A DNA stretch of 64,000 nt from the NCBI RefSeq assembly GCF_039544305.1, contig NZ_BAABLK010000022.1, positions 248,001-312,000 of the forward strand. The letters are read 5' to 3'. This stretch comes from Paeniglutamicibacter antarcticus_C. Its GTDB lineage: Bacteria; Actinomycetota; Actinomycetes; Actinomycetales; Micrococcaceae. The position numbers and the translations under genes were made by a program. Shown here piece by piece: positions 43,195-51,666 of this stretch. Below the pieces are notes generated by a model, which saw only the letters and a program-made list of their open reading frames with translations, did not search any database and was not told the origin of the DNA. The first letter of the stretch is position 1; every line of letters begins with the position of its first letter.

Positions 43195-43755
43195 CTACCA
43201 GCGATGGGCGACGTCGATCACCAGGCGGCTGGTGGTGGCATCGGTGAGCACGAAGGTCCTGAACGGCAACCGGGCACGAACGCCCAGGCCGAAGGAAGTT
43301 TCGCCCTCATAGCTGCCCAGGTACGCCACCTGCTTGAACGTGCTGTAGCCCGAGACGTTGCGGACCTTGTTGCGATTGGCCGGGACGTAGGTCGGGGTGC
43401 CTGAGGACGTATAGGCGGCGGCATCCACGTTGATGCGCAGGTCGGCGGCGCCGTCCAGCGGGACATGCTTGCCTTGGCCCTGGGTGTAGACGGCGCTGAC
43501 GTAACGCACGTCGTAGCCCTTCACCTTGCCCTTGAGGTCGATGACCATCCTGTCGAAGCAGGCGTGGCGACCGGTGCGGACGTTATTGACAGTGGCGGAA
43601 GCGTGGCCGGAAACGTTGTCGGCCAGCGAGCCCCAGGTGATGCCGCAATAAGGAGCGGACGCGGCATTGGCGGACGGTGACGCGGAGGCCGGTGCAATGC
43701 CGAGACCGGCAATGAGCAGTGCGCCGGCCAGGCCGGCGGCGATCCGGTTTTTCAT
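43195..43755 (-). CDS. Secreted AMIN-like domain protein
   Basis: A 186-residue exported protein with a Sec signal peptide (GLAGALLIAGLGIAPASA, cut near residue 25). The mature part carries a single AMIN-like beta domain: ACFDRMVIDLKGKVKGYDVRY near 65, then RTFVLTDATTSRLVIDVAHRW at the end. Such domains bind cell wall polymers or act in envelope assembly; this family is uncharacterised. Two cysteines (PYCGITW and HACFD) may form a disulfide. GAGGAA lies 4-5 bases before the ATG at 43755. Confidence 0.8.
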   Translation of the reverse strand: MKNRIAAGLAGALLIAGLGIAPASASPSANAASAPYCGITWGSLADNVSGHASATVNNVRTGRHACFDRMVIDLKGKVKGYDVRYVSAVYTQGQGKHVPLDGAADLRINVDAAAYTSSGTPTYVPANRNKVRNVSGYSTFKQVAYLGSYEGETSFGLGVRARLPFRTFVLTDATTSRLVIDVAHRW

Positions 43756-43942
43756 GATGTTCCTCGCTTTATGGGAAATCCCTGGATCAGGCTGAGTGGG
43801 ATGGAACCAGCATGAACTCGGGCTTCGAGAGCCGCAAGGGGGTTTACCCACTATCCACGGCATTGCAACGCCAAGGAGATGTGCCAGGGATCCCCCGTCA
43901 ATATTTGGCCGCTGCCCGCGGCGGTGTGACAACCTAGTTGAT

Positions 43943-45034
43943 ATGCAGATTCTTACCAACCCGGCACTCGACGACGCTCTGAATGGGGTTGTGGAGAACA
44001 CGAACGGGTTACCTGAATTCATCCGGCCATGGATTGTGGTTGCGATTGGGTTAGTGGCCGCGCTGTTGATCACCGTGGTGCTCACGTTCCTTTTCTCGCG
44101 TTTCCGCCGCCGGATGCCTGCGCTTGCTGGCACCGGCATCCGCGGGCGCACGCCGATCCTGTTGACCCTGGCATTCGCCTTCACCAAGATTTCCATGACG
44201 TTGGCCTTCAAGCCCTCCCAGTGGACCGACCTGTGGCAGTTCCTGCTGCTGTTGGCGCTTTTTGCCTCTATCGCCTGGTTGCTGATCGCACTGATCGGCA
44301 CGATCGAAGAGGTGATACTTGCCAAGTACCGCACCGATGGACGGAACCCGCGTCGTCTGTCCAAGATCCAGACACAGATCGGTTTGCTGCGTAGGGTCGC
44401 CACTGCGCTGATCATCACCCTGGCAGTCTCAGGCGCGTTGCTCACGATTCCCGAGGTCAGGGCGCTGGGAGCAGGCATCTTGGCATCGGCCGGCCTGATA
44501 TCGGTGGTTGCCGCACTTGCCGTGCAGTCCTCGCTGGCCAATATTTTCGCCGGGCTGCAGATCGCCTTCACCGATGCCATCCGCGTCAACGACACCGTGG
44601 TGGTCGAGGGCGAGCGCGGAAACATCGAGGAAATCACGTTGACCTACGTGGTGATCTTGTTGCTGGACGGACGCCGGCTGATCGTTCCCTCGACCTACTT
44701 CACCGCAACGCCGTTCGAGAACTGGTCACGCCGCAACACCGATATCATGGGGTACGTGTTCCTGGATTTGAACTGGAATGCACCGGTGGAGCACCTGCGC
44801 ACCCGGACCGAGCAACTGCTTTCCGCCACCGACCTGTGGGACGGACGGGTTGGAACGCTTAACGTGACCGATGCGGTGGGAGGCATCATGAAGATCACGA
44901 TCATGGTCACCGCCCGCAATGCCGGTGACCTATGGGACTTGCGCAACTTCATCCGGGAGCACCTGGTCGCCGAGCTGGGCAGGGATTACCCCGAGGCCTT
45001 GCCCGAACCCCTGTTGCGCGGGGGCTCTTCCTGA
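43943..45034 (+). CDS. MscS-family mechanosensitive channel
   Basis: A 363-residue small-conductance mechanosensitive channel relative with about four membrane helices (residues 30-50, 68-85, 92-115 and 140-160) before the pore helix region LGAGILASAGLISVVAALAVQSSLANIFAGLQIAF near 175-208 and the cytoplasmic beta domain with VVVEGERGNIEEITLTYV and LIVPSTYF. It should release solutes on osmotic downshock. The ATG at 43943 has no clear ribosome binding site; a longer start upstream would add a non-homologous stretch. Confidence 0.9.
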   Translation: MQILTNPALDDALNGVVENTNGLPEFIRPWIVVAIGLVAALLITVVLTFLFSRFRRRMPALAGTGIRGRTPILLTLAFAFTKISMTLAFKPSQWTDLWQFLLLLALFASIAWLLIALIGTIEEVILAKYRTDGRNPRRLSKIQTQIGLLRRVATALIITLAVSGALLTIPEVRALGAGILASAGLISVVAALAVQSSLANIFAGLQIAFTDAIRVNDTVVVEGERGNIEEITLTYVVILLLDGRRLIVPSTYFTATPFENWSRRNTDIMGYVFLDLNWNAPVEHLRTRTEQLLSATDLWDGRVGTLNVTDAVGGIMKITIMVTARNAGDLWDLRNFIREHLVAELGRDYPEALPEPLLRGGSS

Positions 45035-45056
45035 CCGGGAGCGCCGAAGCGCTTTC

Positions 45057-45716
45057 CTAGAGGTGAAGTGCTGCCGGACCGTAGTCTTCGCGGGCCCTGG
45101 CCGCTGCGGTGCGTTCGCGCAGGATCTGCACCATTTGGTCCGCCTTGGAAATGAGGTCGCCGATTTCCGCGTCGTCCCGATCGACCCAACGCGTCAGCGG
45201 TTCGGCGTGGGTCGGCACGAAGTCCTTGTGCGGCTCCCAGACAAACAGGGTGCGTTCGGCGCCCAGCACGTACTGCTGCCAAAACATCTGGCGCAGGTAG
45301 TGCCGCGGGATGGTCTTGAACGGCTTGTTGGTTGTCTTGATTTCGGCCAGCTCCACCCGCCCGTGCTCGCGCAGGCCCAAGCCGTCGGGAGTCGCCAGGT
45401 GGATATGGTTTTCTGCCGCGTGGAAGAGCTGGGTGGAGGGCATGATCCCGAAGTTTTGTTGCACCCATGCGGCGATCACCGGTTCGCGCGCCCGGCCGTG
45501 GTCGGTGAACGGGTTGCCGCCGAACCCCGATCCGTGAAGCTTGTCCCACGCCGCCGAGGCGATGCTGCGCGGGGTGGATAGCTTGGAGACGTCCGTTGCG
45601 GTGATGCCCTGGGATCGTGCCCGAAGCCAGGCGATCCGGTTGGAGGAATCGGCGACGATGCGGCTTAGACAGGCGGCGGGGGCAGGATCAAGCGGGGAGG
45701 GGATCACTTGACCCAT
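45057..45716 (-). CDS. YqaJ-type (lambda exonuclease-like) nuclease
   Basis: A 219-residue protein of the YqaJ viral recombinase family, PD-(D/E)XK nucleases related to phage lambda Exo. Key elements are WLRARSQGITATDVSKL near residue 29, the region with GRAREPVIAAWV near 74, and the catalytic run ATPDGLG...VELAEIKTTNKPF near 108-132 (Asp, Glu, Lys). Phage relatives pair with a single-strand annealing protein; none is here, and no phage genes adjoin. The family's chromosomal members have no firm role. Confidence 0.85.
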   Translation of the reverse strand: MGQVIPSPLDPAPAACLSRIVADSSNRIAWLRARSQGITATDVSKLSTPRSIASAAWDKLHGSGFGGNPFTDHGRAREPVIAAWVQQNFGIMPSTQLFHAAENHIHLATPDGLGLREHGRVELAEIKTTNKPFKTIPRHYLRQMFWQQYVLGAERTLFVWEPHKDFVPTHAEPLTRWVDRDDAEIGDLISKADQMVQILRERTAAARAREDYGPAALHL

Positions 45717-45788
45717 TGTTCACAAAAAAGCCGCCCACCGCGAACCCGGCGCGTTGGCGGAGATCCGGGCACATGGGGACAAATCCAC

Positions 45789-46223
45789 TCAGCGGTGGGA
45801 TTCAAGCCTGTCGACGTAGCCAAGCAAAGGGCTGGCCACCACGGTGACCCGTTGCCCGACTTGGATTCCGAGGGCCTTGCGGATGTCCCGCGCGGTCCAG
45901 GCACGGATCCTGTTGCCGGTGTCGATCACCAGTTCATGGCGCACCTTGCGACGCTCGGAAAAGGAGCGGCCGACTTCCTTGTTCCTGTCCCAGAGCGCGT
46001 TGTTGACGTAGTCCGGCAACAAATCAAGGAGCCTGCGCTCCGAGACGCGCACCACGGTCCTTAGCGCGGCAACCAGTCCAGGAACCACCAACACGAAACC
46101 GGCAAGAGCAAGGAACCCGCCCATTTGCCTTGCCCCGTCGTCAACTGCAGAGATCTCGCGCATCGCGGCGCGCATGTTGATGCCCATGATGAGCAAGATG
46201 ATGCACACGGCGAATTGGTGCAC
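45789..46223 (-). CDS. Hypothetical membrane protein
   Basis: About 144 residues with two hydrophobic segments (QFAVCIILLIMGINM at the N-terminus and GGFLALAGFVLVVPGLVAALR near residues 32-52), then a basic, soluble C-terminal half ending VTVVASPLLGYVDRLESHR. No family recognised. The start is uncertain: GTG at 46223 follows CGGGGT closely, while the frame remains open to 46454. It lies 72 bases upstream of the YqaJ-type gene on the same strand. Confidence 0.55.
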   Translation of the reverse strand: MHQFAVCIILLIMGINMRAAMREISAVDDGARQMGGFLALAGFVLVVPGLVAALRTVVRVSERRLLDLLPDYVNNALWDRNKEVGRSFSERRKVRHELVIDTGNRIRAWTARDIRKALGIQVGQRVTVVASPLLGYVDRLESHR

Positions 46224-46574
46224 ACCCCGGACGATCAATGAGATCGGCGAATGCCCCAGACCACGGGCGCAACGAGACTCCCAGGGACCGTGACCACGAA
46301 CCCGCCCGCCGTATTCAACTTTCTCCCCCTTGGAATGCCCCGGTGGGAAGAAAGCACTTTCGCACCGGAGGAACTTGGAACCACGCAGTGCTTGAAGAGT
46401 GAGATCCTGACCCGAAAGCAATGGTCGGCACAGCCTAGCTTGAACACACGGCATTCGGAATGGGTGCTCGGGCGCTCCGGGTCAGAACCTCTCCGTCCTT
46501 GGTGGCGGGGGTGTCGGGAACAGTTCTTCCCGCGCTCCGATCTCAGGCGGGGGAAAAATTGAAAAGCTGGTGGC
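46224..46574. other. 351-base gap without a recognisable gene
   Basis: Short open frames exist on both strands, but none resembles a known family. The stretch precedes an ABC transporter pseudogene and may be part of the same decayed locus. Confidence 0.4.
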
Positions 46575-47045
46575 ATGATCGATGCAAACCGCGCACCCAG
46601 GCCTGCGGCCACCAACGTGCTGGGCGCGCATGCCCTGCGCCGCGCCCATGGATCGGCTTTGGCGCCGGATACGGTGGCCATCATGGGGTCCCTTGGGTTC
46701 GGGCGAATCAACGCTACTGCACACCCTGGCGGGCATCGAACGAACGGATTCGGGCTCCGTGCTTTTCGGCGAGGACCACTCGGCCCCGCCGCAGTCCACC
46801 TCGCCCAACGAACGTAAACGCTCGAAGCCGCTCCGCGAATCCTTCCTTCGGTTTCATTTTCCAGCATGGGACCGGCCATCGGGGTAGGCCCAGCGGTGTC
46901 CTGCTGGCTCCGCCGGCAGGGACCGGGATCGTCGTTGCCCCGTCTTGGCGGGCATCATGAGGGCGACATTGGCCGCCGGTGTCCTTGCGGTTCGCCGGTC
47001 CGTGGGGTTGGCTTCCACCTGGGCCGTTCACGGGGCAGGTATCTA
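46575..47045 (+). pseudogene. ABC transporter ATPase (MacB/LolD type) pseudogene
   Basis: The frame from ATG 46575 reads as the start of a MacB/LolD-type ATPase up to DTVAIMG. The rest of the P-loop continues only in another frame as GPLGSGESTLLHTLAG, then IERTDSGSVLFGED and LRESFLRFHFP. A frameshift has therefore occurred, the Walker A lysine is Glu, and everything past the Q-loop region is missing: no signature motif or Walker B follows. A short membrane-protein-like stretch (MRATLAAGVLAVRRS) from 46957 may be the start of the partner permease. The locus is dead. Confidence 0.7.
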
Positions 47046-48452
47046 GGCGCGTTGCGGTCCTGCATCAAGCATTGCCAGTAGCTTGCCGGCCTCGGCGCCG
47101 CTGATCGGGCTGTGCCGCAAAGCCTGTGCTGCCCTTTCGCCCTGAACGGCCAGCGGTTCGGCAAGTTTGCCGGCCTTATCGACCCAGGCCAGCTCCAGCA
47201 GCAGCTTGACCGTGCGCTCGGCTGCCCGGGGGTCGTCCATGGCGTAGCGCAGCAATTGGCGCATAGCCAGCTCAAGCATGTCCTCCAATCCGGGGCGCAG
47301 CACCAGCACGCGGGCCGTTTCGGTCTTGTCCCGCACCAGGTAGGGCCCGGTGGGGCGCTCCGCCAAACCGCAAAGCAACGCGGACACATGGCCGATGGCG
47401 TGCACGGCAGTGGTTCCGTCGTTGATTCCGGGGGAGAGGGCCTTGCAAGCGATGTCCAGCAACTGCTGCAATCCGAGCGTCGCGTCTTGAACGGAAGTCC
47501 GTTCGAACCCGGTGATGATGCATTCGCTCACAGCATCGCACAAGGCGTCGAAGGCTTCGTCTCCCAGCTCGCCCCCGGTGCTGTAGCGAGCCCGGGCGAA
47601 GGGGACGCCACGGACCAGGGAGTCCCCGGGCGTCGAATCGAACACCACGAAGGCCCCGGCCTCCAGGGCCGCCGTGTTGGTGGCCGTATAGTCAACGCTG
47701 AGCAGGAAACCCGAAGCCCTGCTCTCGATGGGCCGGAAACCCTGTCCGTTGGCAGTCAGCGCCCCGGGCTGTACCAAGTCTGGATTCTCCGTGTCCTCAT
47801 AGACGCGTTTGAGCGTTGATTCAGCCTCGTCGAAGACCGTCTGAAGCATGGACTCCACGCGGATCTGGCGGGCAAGGTGGGACAGGAAGGCCACGAGGGT
47901 CAGGACACTGGCCACGGCCAGCACAAAGGCCAGCGTGGTGGAGATTCGCGGGACGAACCCCGGGGCCTGGTCCGTGGCGATCCGGACACTGCGCAGCACG
48001 GTCAAGGAGTATGCAAAGGTCGCCAGGAAAAGGGCTAGGGTGTTGTGCACGATCCTGTCGCGCGTGAAGGTCCGCAGCACCCGCGGGGAAAACTGGCTGC
48101 TGGCCAGCTGCAGGGTCACCATGGTCAGGGAGAACGTCAGCGAGGTGACGGTGACCATGGCCCCGGCAATGGTCTGCAAGAGGTTGTTGGCGGCCTCGGG
48201 ACCTCCGCCGAAGAGCCATCCGGTGACCTCGCTGGCGGTCCTGGAATCGAGTTCCTTGTCCAAATAGGGCAGGAGCTGGCCGAGAGCGACCGAGAGGATG
48301 ATGGCGACCAGCGGCATCGGCCACAGTTGCGAACGCAACGAATCCACGCGGTTGGTGATCCGGTCGCGGACCCGCGCTGTGAAGCCCACGCCAGGCTTTT
48401 TCACCTTGGGTCGCAGTTCGGTGGCCGATGTTCGAGCTGTCTCGGATGGCAT
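47043..48452 (-). CDS. DUF2254 membrane protein
   Basis: A 469-residue membrane protein of the DUF2254 family. Four hydrophobic segments lie in the first 200 residues (about 45-65, 95-115, 135-155 and 172-195), followed by a large soluble region. Family hallmarks are SSQFSPRVLRTFTRD near 117 and ALSPGINDGTTAVHAI near 338. No function has been established for the family. The ATG at 48452 fits the basic N-terminus. It overlaps the 3' edge of the ABC pseudogene on the other strand. Confidence 0.88.
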   Translation of the reverse strand: MPSETARTSATELRPKVKKPGVGFTARVRDRITNRVDSLRSQLWPMPLVAIILSVALGQLLPYLDKELDSRTASEVTGWLFGGGPEAANNLLQTIAGAMVTVTSLTFSLTMVTLQLASSQFSPRVLRTFTRDRIVHNTLALFLATFAYSLTVLRSVRIATDQAPGFVPRISTTLAFVLAVASVLTLVAFLSHLARQIRVESMLQTVFDEAESTLKRVYEDTENPDLVQPGALTANGQGFRPIESRASGFLLSVDYTATNTAALEAGAFVVFDSTPGDSLVRGVPFARARYSTGGELGDEAFDALCDAVSECIITGFERTSVQDATLGLQQLLDIACKALSPGINDGTTAVHAIGHVSALLCGLAERPTGPYLVRDKTETARVLVLRPGLEDMLELAMRQLLRYAMDDPRAAERTVKLLLELAWVDKAGKLAEPLAVQGERAAQALRHSPISGAEAGKLLAMLDAGPQRA

Positions 48453-48536
48453 ATGCCCAGAGTAGTCGAGGTCGGGAATTGAATCGAAAAATGGCCAGCC
48501 GATGGTTCACGATAGCGTCCAAGAACCCCGCGAGGG

Positions 48537-50003
48537 CTAGTGCTTCCCGAACGCATCCCAGTTGGCCGCCAGCTTCGAATGCCGGCGGCTGTAGCCGAGG
48601 TAGATCAGCGATCCGATGGCCATCCATGCGCCAAAGACCACCCAGGTCCGCGCCCCGAGATTGGCCATCAGGTAGCCACAGAAGATGATCGCCAGGATCG
48701 GGGTCACCGGGTAGAACGGCACCTTGAAGGTGCGTGGCAGCTCGGGGCTGCTGCGTCGCAGCAAGATGACGGCCAGTGAGACCAGGGAGAAGGCGAAGAG
48801 CGTGCCTATCGATGTCGCGTCTGCCAGCTGGCCCAACGGGACCAGCCCGGCAACCAATGCCACGGCTCCGCCGGTGATCCATGTTCCGGCCACCGGAGCC
48901 CCGCTGCGTGTGCTGATACGCCCGAATACCGTCGGAACCATCCCGTCGCGGCTCATGGCCAGCAGGATGCGGGTTTGGCCGTAAAGCACGGTGATGACGA
49001 TCGAGACAATGGCCAGCACGGCGCCGGCGGCGAAGAGCAATGCGACCCAGCTTTGTCCGGTGACCTCCTCGAGAAGCTGCACCAATGCCGCCTCCTTTCC
49101 CTCGAACCAGGTCCACTGGCGCGCGCCGACGGCGGCGATGGCCACCAAGATGTAGAGCGAGGTGATGATGACCATGGAGAGCACGATCGCCCGCGGCAGG
49201 TCGCGCTGGGGGTTCTTGGCTTCCTCCCCGGCGGTGGATGCGGCATCGAAGCCGATGTAGGAGAAGAACAGCCGGGCGGCCGCGGCCGAGACCCCGGCCG
49301 TGCCCATGGGCAGCAGCGGATCGAAGTTCGAGGTGGTGAACGCGTTGAAAGCGATCACCACGAAGAAGAGCAACACCGAGATCTTGATGAACACCAGCAC
49401 GGTGTTGACCACCGCGGATTCCTTGGTGCCGCGAACCAGCAGGACGGTGGCGAAGAGCACGATCGCCAGCGCGGGGATGTTGAACACGCCGCCGTCGGCG
49501 CCCGGCGGATTGGTCAGTGCGGCCGGAAGGTCCATGCCGAGCGAGCGGGCCATCTCGTTGAGGTATTCACCTGCGCCGACCGCGATCGCCGCGACCGAGA
49601 CGGCATATTCAAGGACCAGGCACCAGCCGCAGATCCAGGCCAGGCCCTCGCCCATGGTCGCGTAGGTATAGGTGTAGCTGGACCCCGATACCGGCACCGC
49701 GCCGGCCATTTCCGCGTATGACAGTGCGGCAAAGAGCGCGGCCAGCCCGGCGATGGCGAAGGAGATCCATACGGCGGGTCCGGCCATAGGTACCGAGGAA
49801 GACAGCACAACGAAAATGCCTGTACCGAGTGTGGCCCCGACACTGATCATGGTCAGGTGCAGCAATCCCAGCGTGCGGCGCAGCTTGGGGCCACCGGTGC
49901 CGTTGCCGGCCTCGGCCGTGAACGCCTCGACGGGCTTGCGAGCTCCCAGTTGCTGGCGCAGCGTGGGGCGGGCCGTAGCTGGTGCAGTATCTTGCATGGT
50001 CAT
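48537..50003 (-). CDS. APC-family amino acid permease
   Basis: A 488-residue transporter with about 12 membrane helices. Signature APC segments are MISVGATLGTGIFVVLSS near residue 52, SYAEMAGAVPVSGSSYTYTY near 95 and FFSYIGFDAASTAGEEAKNP near 248, resembling cationic amino acid permeases. Start choices are ATG 50003, ATG 49997 or GTG 50018; none has a spaced ribosome binding site, although TATACA just upstream could give a nearly leaderless mRNA. The 205 bases upstream are unusually AT-rich and probably hold the promoter; no gene is seen there. Confidence 0.9.
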   Translation of the reverse strand: MTMQDTAPATARPTLRQQLGARKPVEAFTAEAGNGTGGPKLRRTLGLLHLTMISVGATLGTGIFVVLSSSVPMAGPAVWISFAIAGLAALFAALSYAEMAGAVPVSGSSYTYTYATMGEGLAWICGWCLVLEYAVSVAAIAVGAGEYLNEMARSLGMDLPAALTNPPGADGGVFNIPALAIVLFATVLLVRGTKESAVVNTVLVFIKISVLLFFVVIAFNAFTTSNFDPLLPMGTAGVSAAAARLFFSYIGFDAASTAGEEAKNPQRDLPRAIVLSMVIITSLYILVAIAAVGARQWTWFEGKEAALVQLLEEVTGQSWVALLFAAGAVLAIVSIVITVLYGQTRILLAMSRDGMVPTVFGRISTRSGAPVAGTWITGGAVALVAGLVPLGQLADATSIGTLFAFSLVSLAVILLRRSSPELPRTFKVPFYPVTPILAIIFCGYLMANLGARTWVVFGAWMAIGSLIYLGYSRRHSKLAANWDAFGKH

Positions 50004-50208
50004 GTATAAATTCTGCACCCTTGAATGGGCGGATTTTTCGTGGCATGGCCACGGAACGCGAACATAAAAATTGTATAAACACAGGTCAATTAGATATTTA
50101 TTACATTTCCGGTGATGCCTGTATGTGGTTGAGATTACCCGCGAATACCTCTAATTTGCGCGTAAAACGGTCTGTGCAATGAATTTTTTTACATAGCCTT
50201 TATCCGGG

Positions 50209-50484
50209 CTACGCGTTCTGGGTCTTGGTCATATCGACATGGGCGCCACGGAACGGAACACCTTCAGCTTCCAGCAGCGCGCGGGCTCCGCCTCCGCGGC
50301 ATGATGCCGCTGTACCGTCCGCACGCACTACCCGCCACCACGGCACATCGTCCCCGAGCAGGGAAACGGCCCGCCCCACCTGCCGCGGTCCGATACCAAG
50401 TGCTCGTCCGATCTCGCCGTAGGCTGCAACGCTTCCGGCAGGAATCGCCATAACGAACGCGCGGACCTCCGCAACGGCGTCCAT
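50209..50484 (-). CDS. Alkyltransferase-like (ATL) protein
   Basis: A 91-residue protein with the DNA-binding fold of O6-alkylguanine transferases: AIPAGSVAAYGEIGRALG near residue 13, the arginine finger region RQVGRAVS near 34, and the PWWRVVRADG segment near 48. In true transferases the equivalent motif is PCHR; here Cys is absent, the mark of ATL proteins, which flag alkylated guanine for nucleotide excision repair. The start at 50484 is chosen over 50490 because AGGAGG stands 6 bases upstream of it and directly abuts the other. Confidence 0.87.
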   Translation of the reverse strand: MDAVAEVRAFVMAIPAGSVAAYGEIGRALGIGPRQVGRAVSLLGDDVPWWRVVRADGTAASCRGGGARALLEAEGVPFRGAHVDMTKTQNA

Positions 50485-50629
50485 GCCCATCCTCCTGAAT
50501 CGGGACCAGTGGTTTTTCTGTTAAGCACGTTTCGGTCTTCTGCAGGGTGCCGGGATGGCCACACCTATGGCAGGTGCGTGGGTAACGCAGTTGGGTGCCC
50601 TTTCCCGGTTCCACGTGGCCGAGACGACG

Positions 50630-50839
50630 TCACTTGATCTTCGACAAGACATCGGGCTTGTGCATCGCCACGTGATCGGTCTTGTCGCTCTTGATCTCGT
50701 ACTGCGGTTCCTTCTCGGTGCATCGCCGCATGTGGCCCTTGTACTCGACGTCCTTGGTGTGTTTCTTGGTGATCACACCGGTGACGTATCCAGCCTCCGA
50801 GTTCCACCGCACATGGTCGCCAATGGCGAATGTTGTCAT
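50630..50839 (-). CDS. DUF2945 (hypervirulence-associated TUDOR-like) protein
   Basis: A 69-residue protein matching the DUF2945 pattern: GDHVRWNSEAGYVTGVI near residue 7, VEYKGHMRRC near 31 and PQYEIKSDKT/HKPDVLSKI at the end. It is a small SH3/TUDOR-like fold of unknown function that often lies among DNA-repair or stress genes; here an ATL gene is next. GGAGA lies 6 bases before the ATG at 50839. Confidence 0.88.
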   Translation of the reverse strand: MTTFAIGDHVRWNSEAGYVTGVITKKHTKDVEYKGHMRRCTEKEPQYEIKSDKTDHVAMHKPDVLSKIK

Positions 50840-50907
50840 GGCTGCTCTCCCTTCGCCCTCAGCAAAGCACACCGTATCGACAGCTGACAAGGGCGCGTCA
50901 TCACCGA

Positions 50908-51666
50908 TTAGGCGAAGTACACGCCGATCCGGTTTCCGTCGATTTCCTCGATGCGGATGTCGATGTCGTACACATCGCGCAGCACCTCGATCCTCATGAT
51001 CTGCGCGGGGGGACCCTGGTGCACCAGCGCGCCCTCGCGCATGGCCAGGATGGTGTCCGAGTAGCAGGAGGCGAAGTTGATGTCGTGGATGACGATCACC
51101 ACGGTCTTGCCAAGATCGTCGGCAAGCCGGCGGATCAGGCGCATCATTTCCACCGAGTGCTTCATGTCCAGGTTGTTCAGTGGCTCGTCGAGCAGCAGGT
51201 AGTCGGTGTCCTGGGCCAGGACCATCGCAATGTAGGCGCGCTGGCGTTGGCCGCCGGAAAGTTCGTCGAGGAACCTGTCGGCCAGGGCTCCCAGGTCCAG
51301 CTGGGCCATGGCCGCCTCGATGTGCGCCTTGTCCTCGGTGGTCGGGTGGCCGCCGGAGTGAGGGAAGCGTCCGAAGCCCACCAAGTCGCGCACGCGAAGG
51401 CGCATGGTGATGTGGTTTTCCTGGCGCAGGATCGCCATGGATTTGGCAAGGTCCTTGCTGGGGGTGCGCCCGATGTCCAGCCCGGCAATCGAGACGGTCC
51501 CCGAATCCATGGGCAGCAGCCGGGAAATCAGCGAGAGCAGCGTGGACTTGCCTGCGCCGTTGGGCCCGATGATGGAGGTGACCCCGCCGGCGGGAATGGT
51601 GGTGGTAATCGCGTCCACCACCGCGGTGCCGGAATAGGACTTGGTGACGTTCTCAATGCGGATCAC
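50908..51666 (-). CDS. Iron-siderophore ABC transporter ATPase
   Basis: A 252-residue ABC ATPase of the FepC/CeuD type. Walker A is GPNGAGKSTLL near residue 36, the signature ELSGGQRQRAYIA near 133 and Walker B YLLLDEPLNNLD near 155. It should power uptake of a ferric siderophore through the two FecCD-type permeases upstream. Its GTG start overlaps the permease TGA by 4 bases (GTGA), so translation is coupled. Last gene of the four-gene operon starting at 54701. Confidence 0.92.
   Translation of the reverse strand: MIRIENVTKSYSGTAVVDAITTTIPAGGVTSIIGPNGAGKSTLLSLISRLLPMDSGTVSIAGLDIGRTPSKDLAKSMAILRQENHITMRLRVRDLVGFGRFPHSGGHPTTEDKAHIEAAMAQLDLGALADRFLDELSGGQRQRAYIAMVLAQDTDYLLLDEPLNNLDMKHSVEMMRLIRRLADDLGKTVVIVIHDINFASCYSDTILAMREGALVHQGPPAQIMRIEVLRDVYDIDIRIEEIDGNRIGVYFA

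Noticed and set aside
45057..46223. A prophage or integrated element around the YqaJ nuclease
   Set aside because: No integrase, portal, capsid, lysis or attachment-site repeats are visible, and flanking genes are ordinary chromosomal ones.
50264..50614. A minus-strand frame starting with a CxxC zinc-ribbon-like TCHRCG motif
   Set aside because: It overlaps most of the well-supported ATL gene in another frame and has no further motif; the CxxC may be chance.
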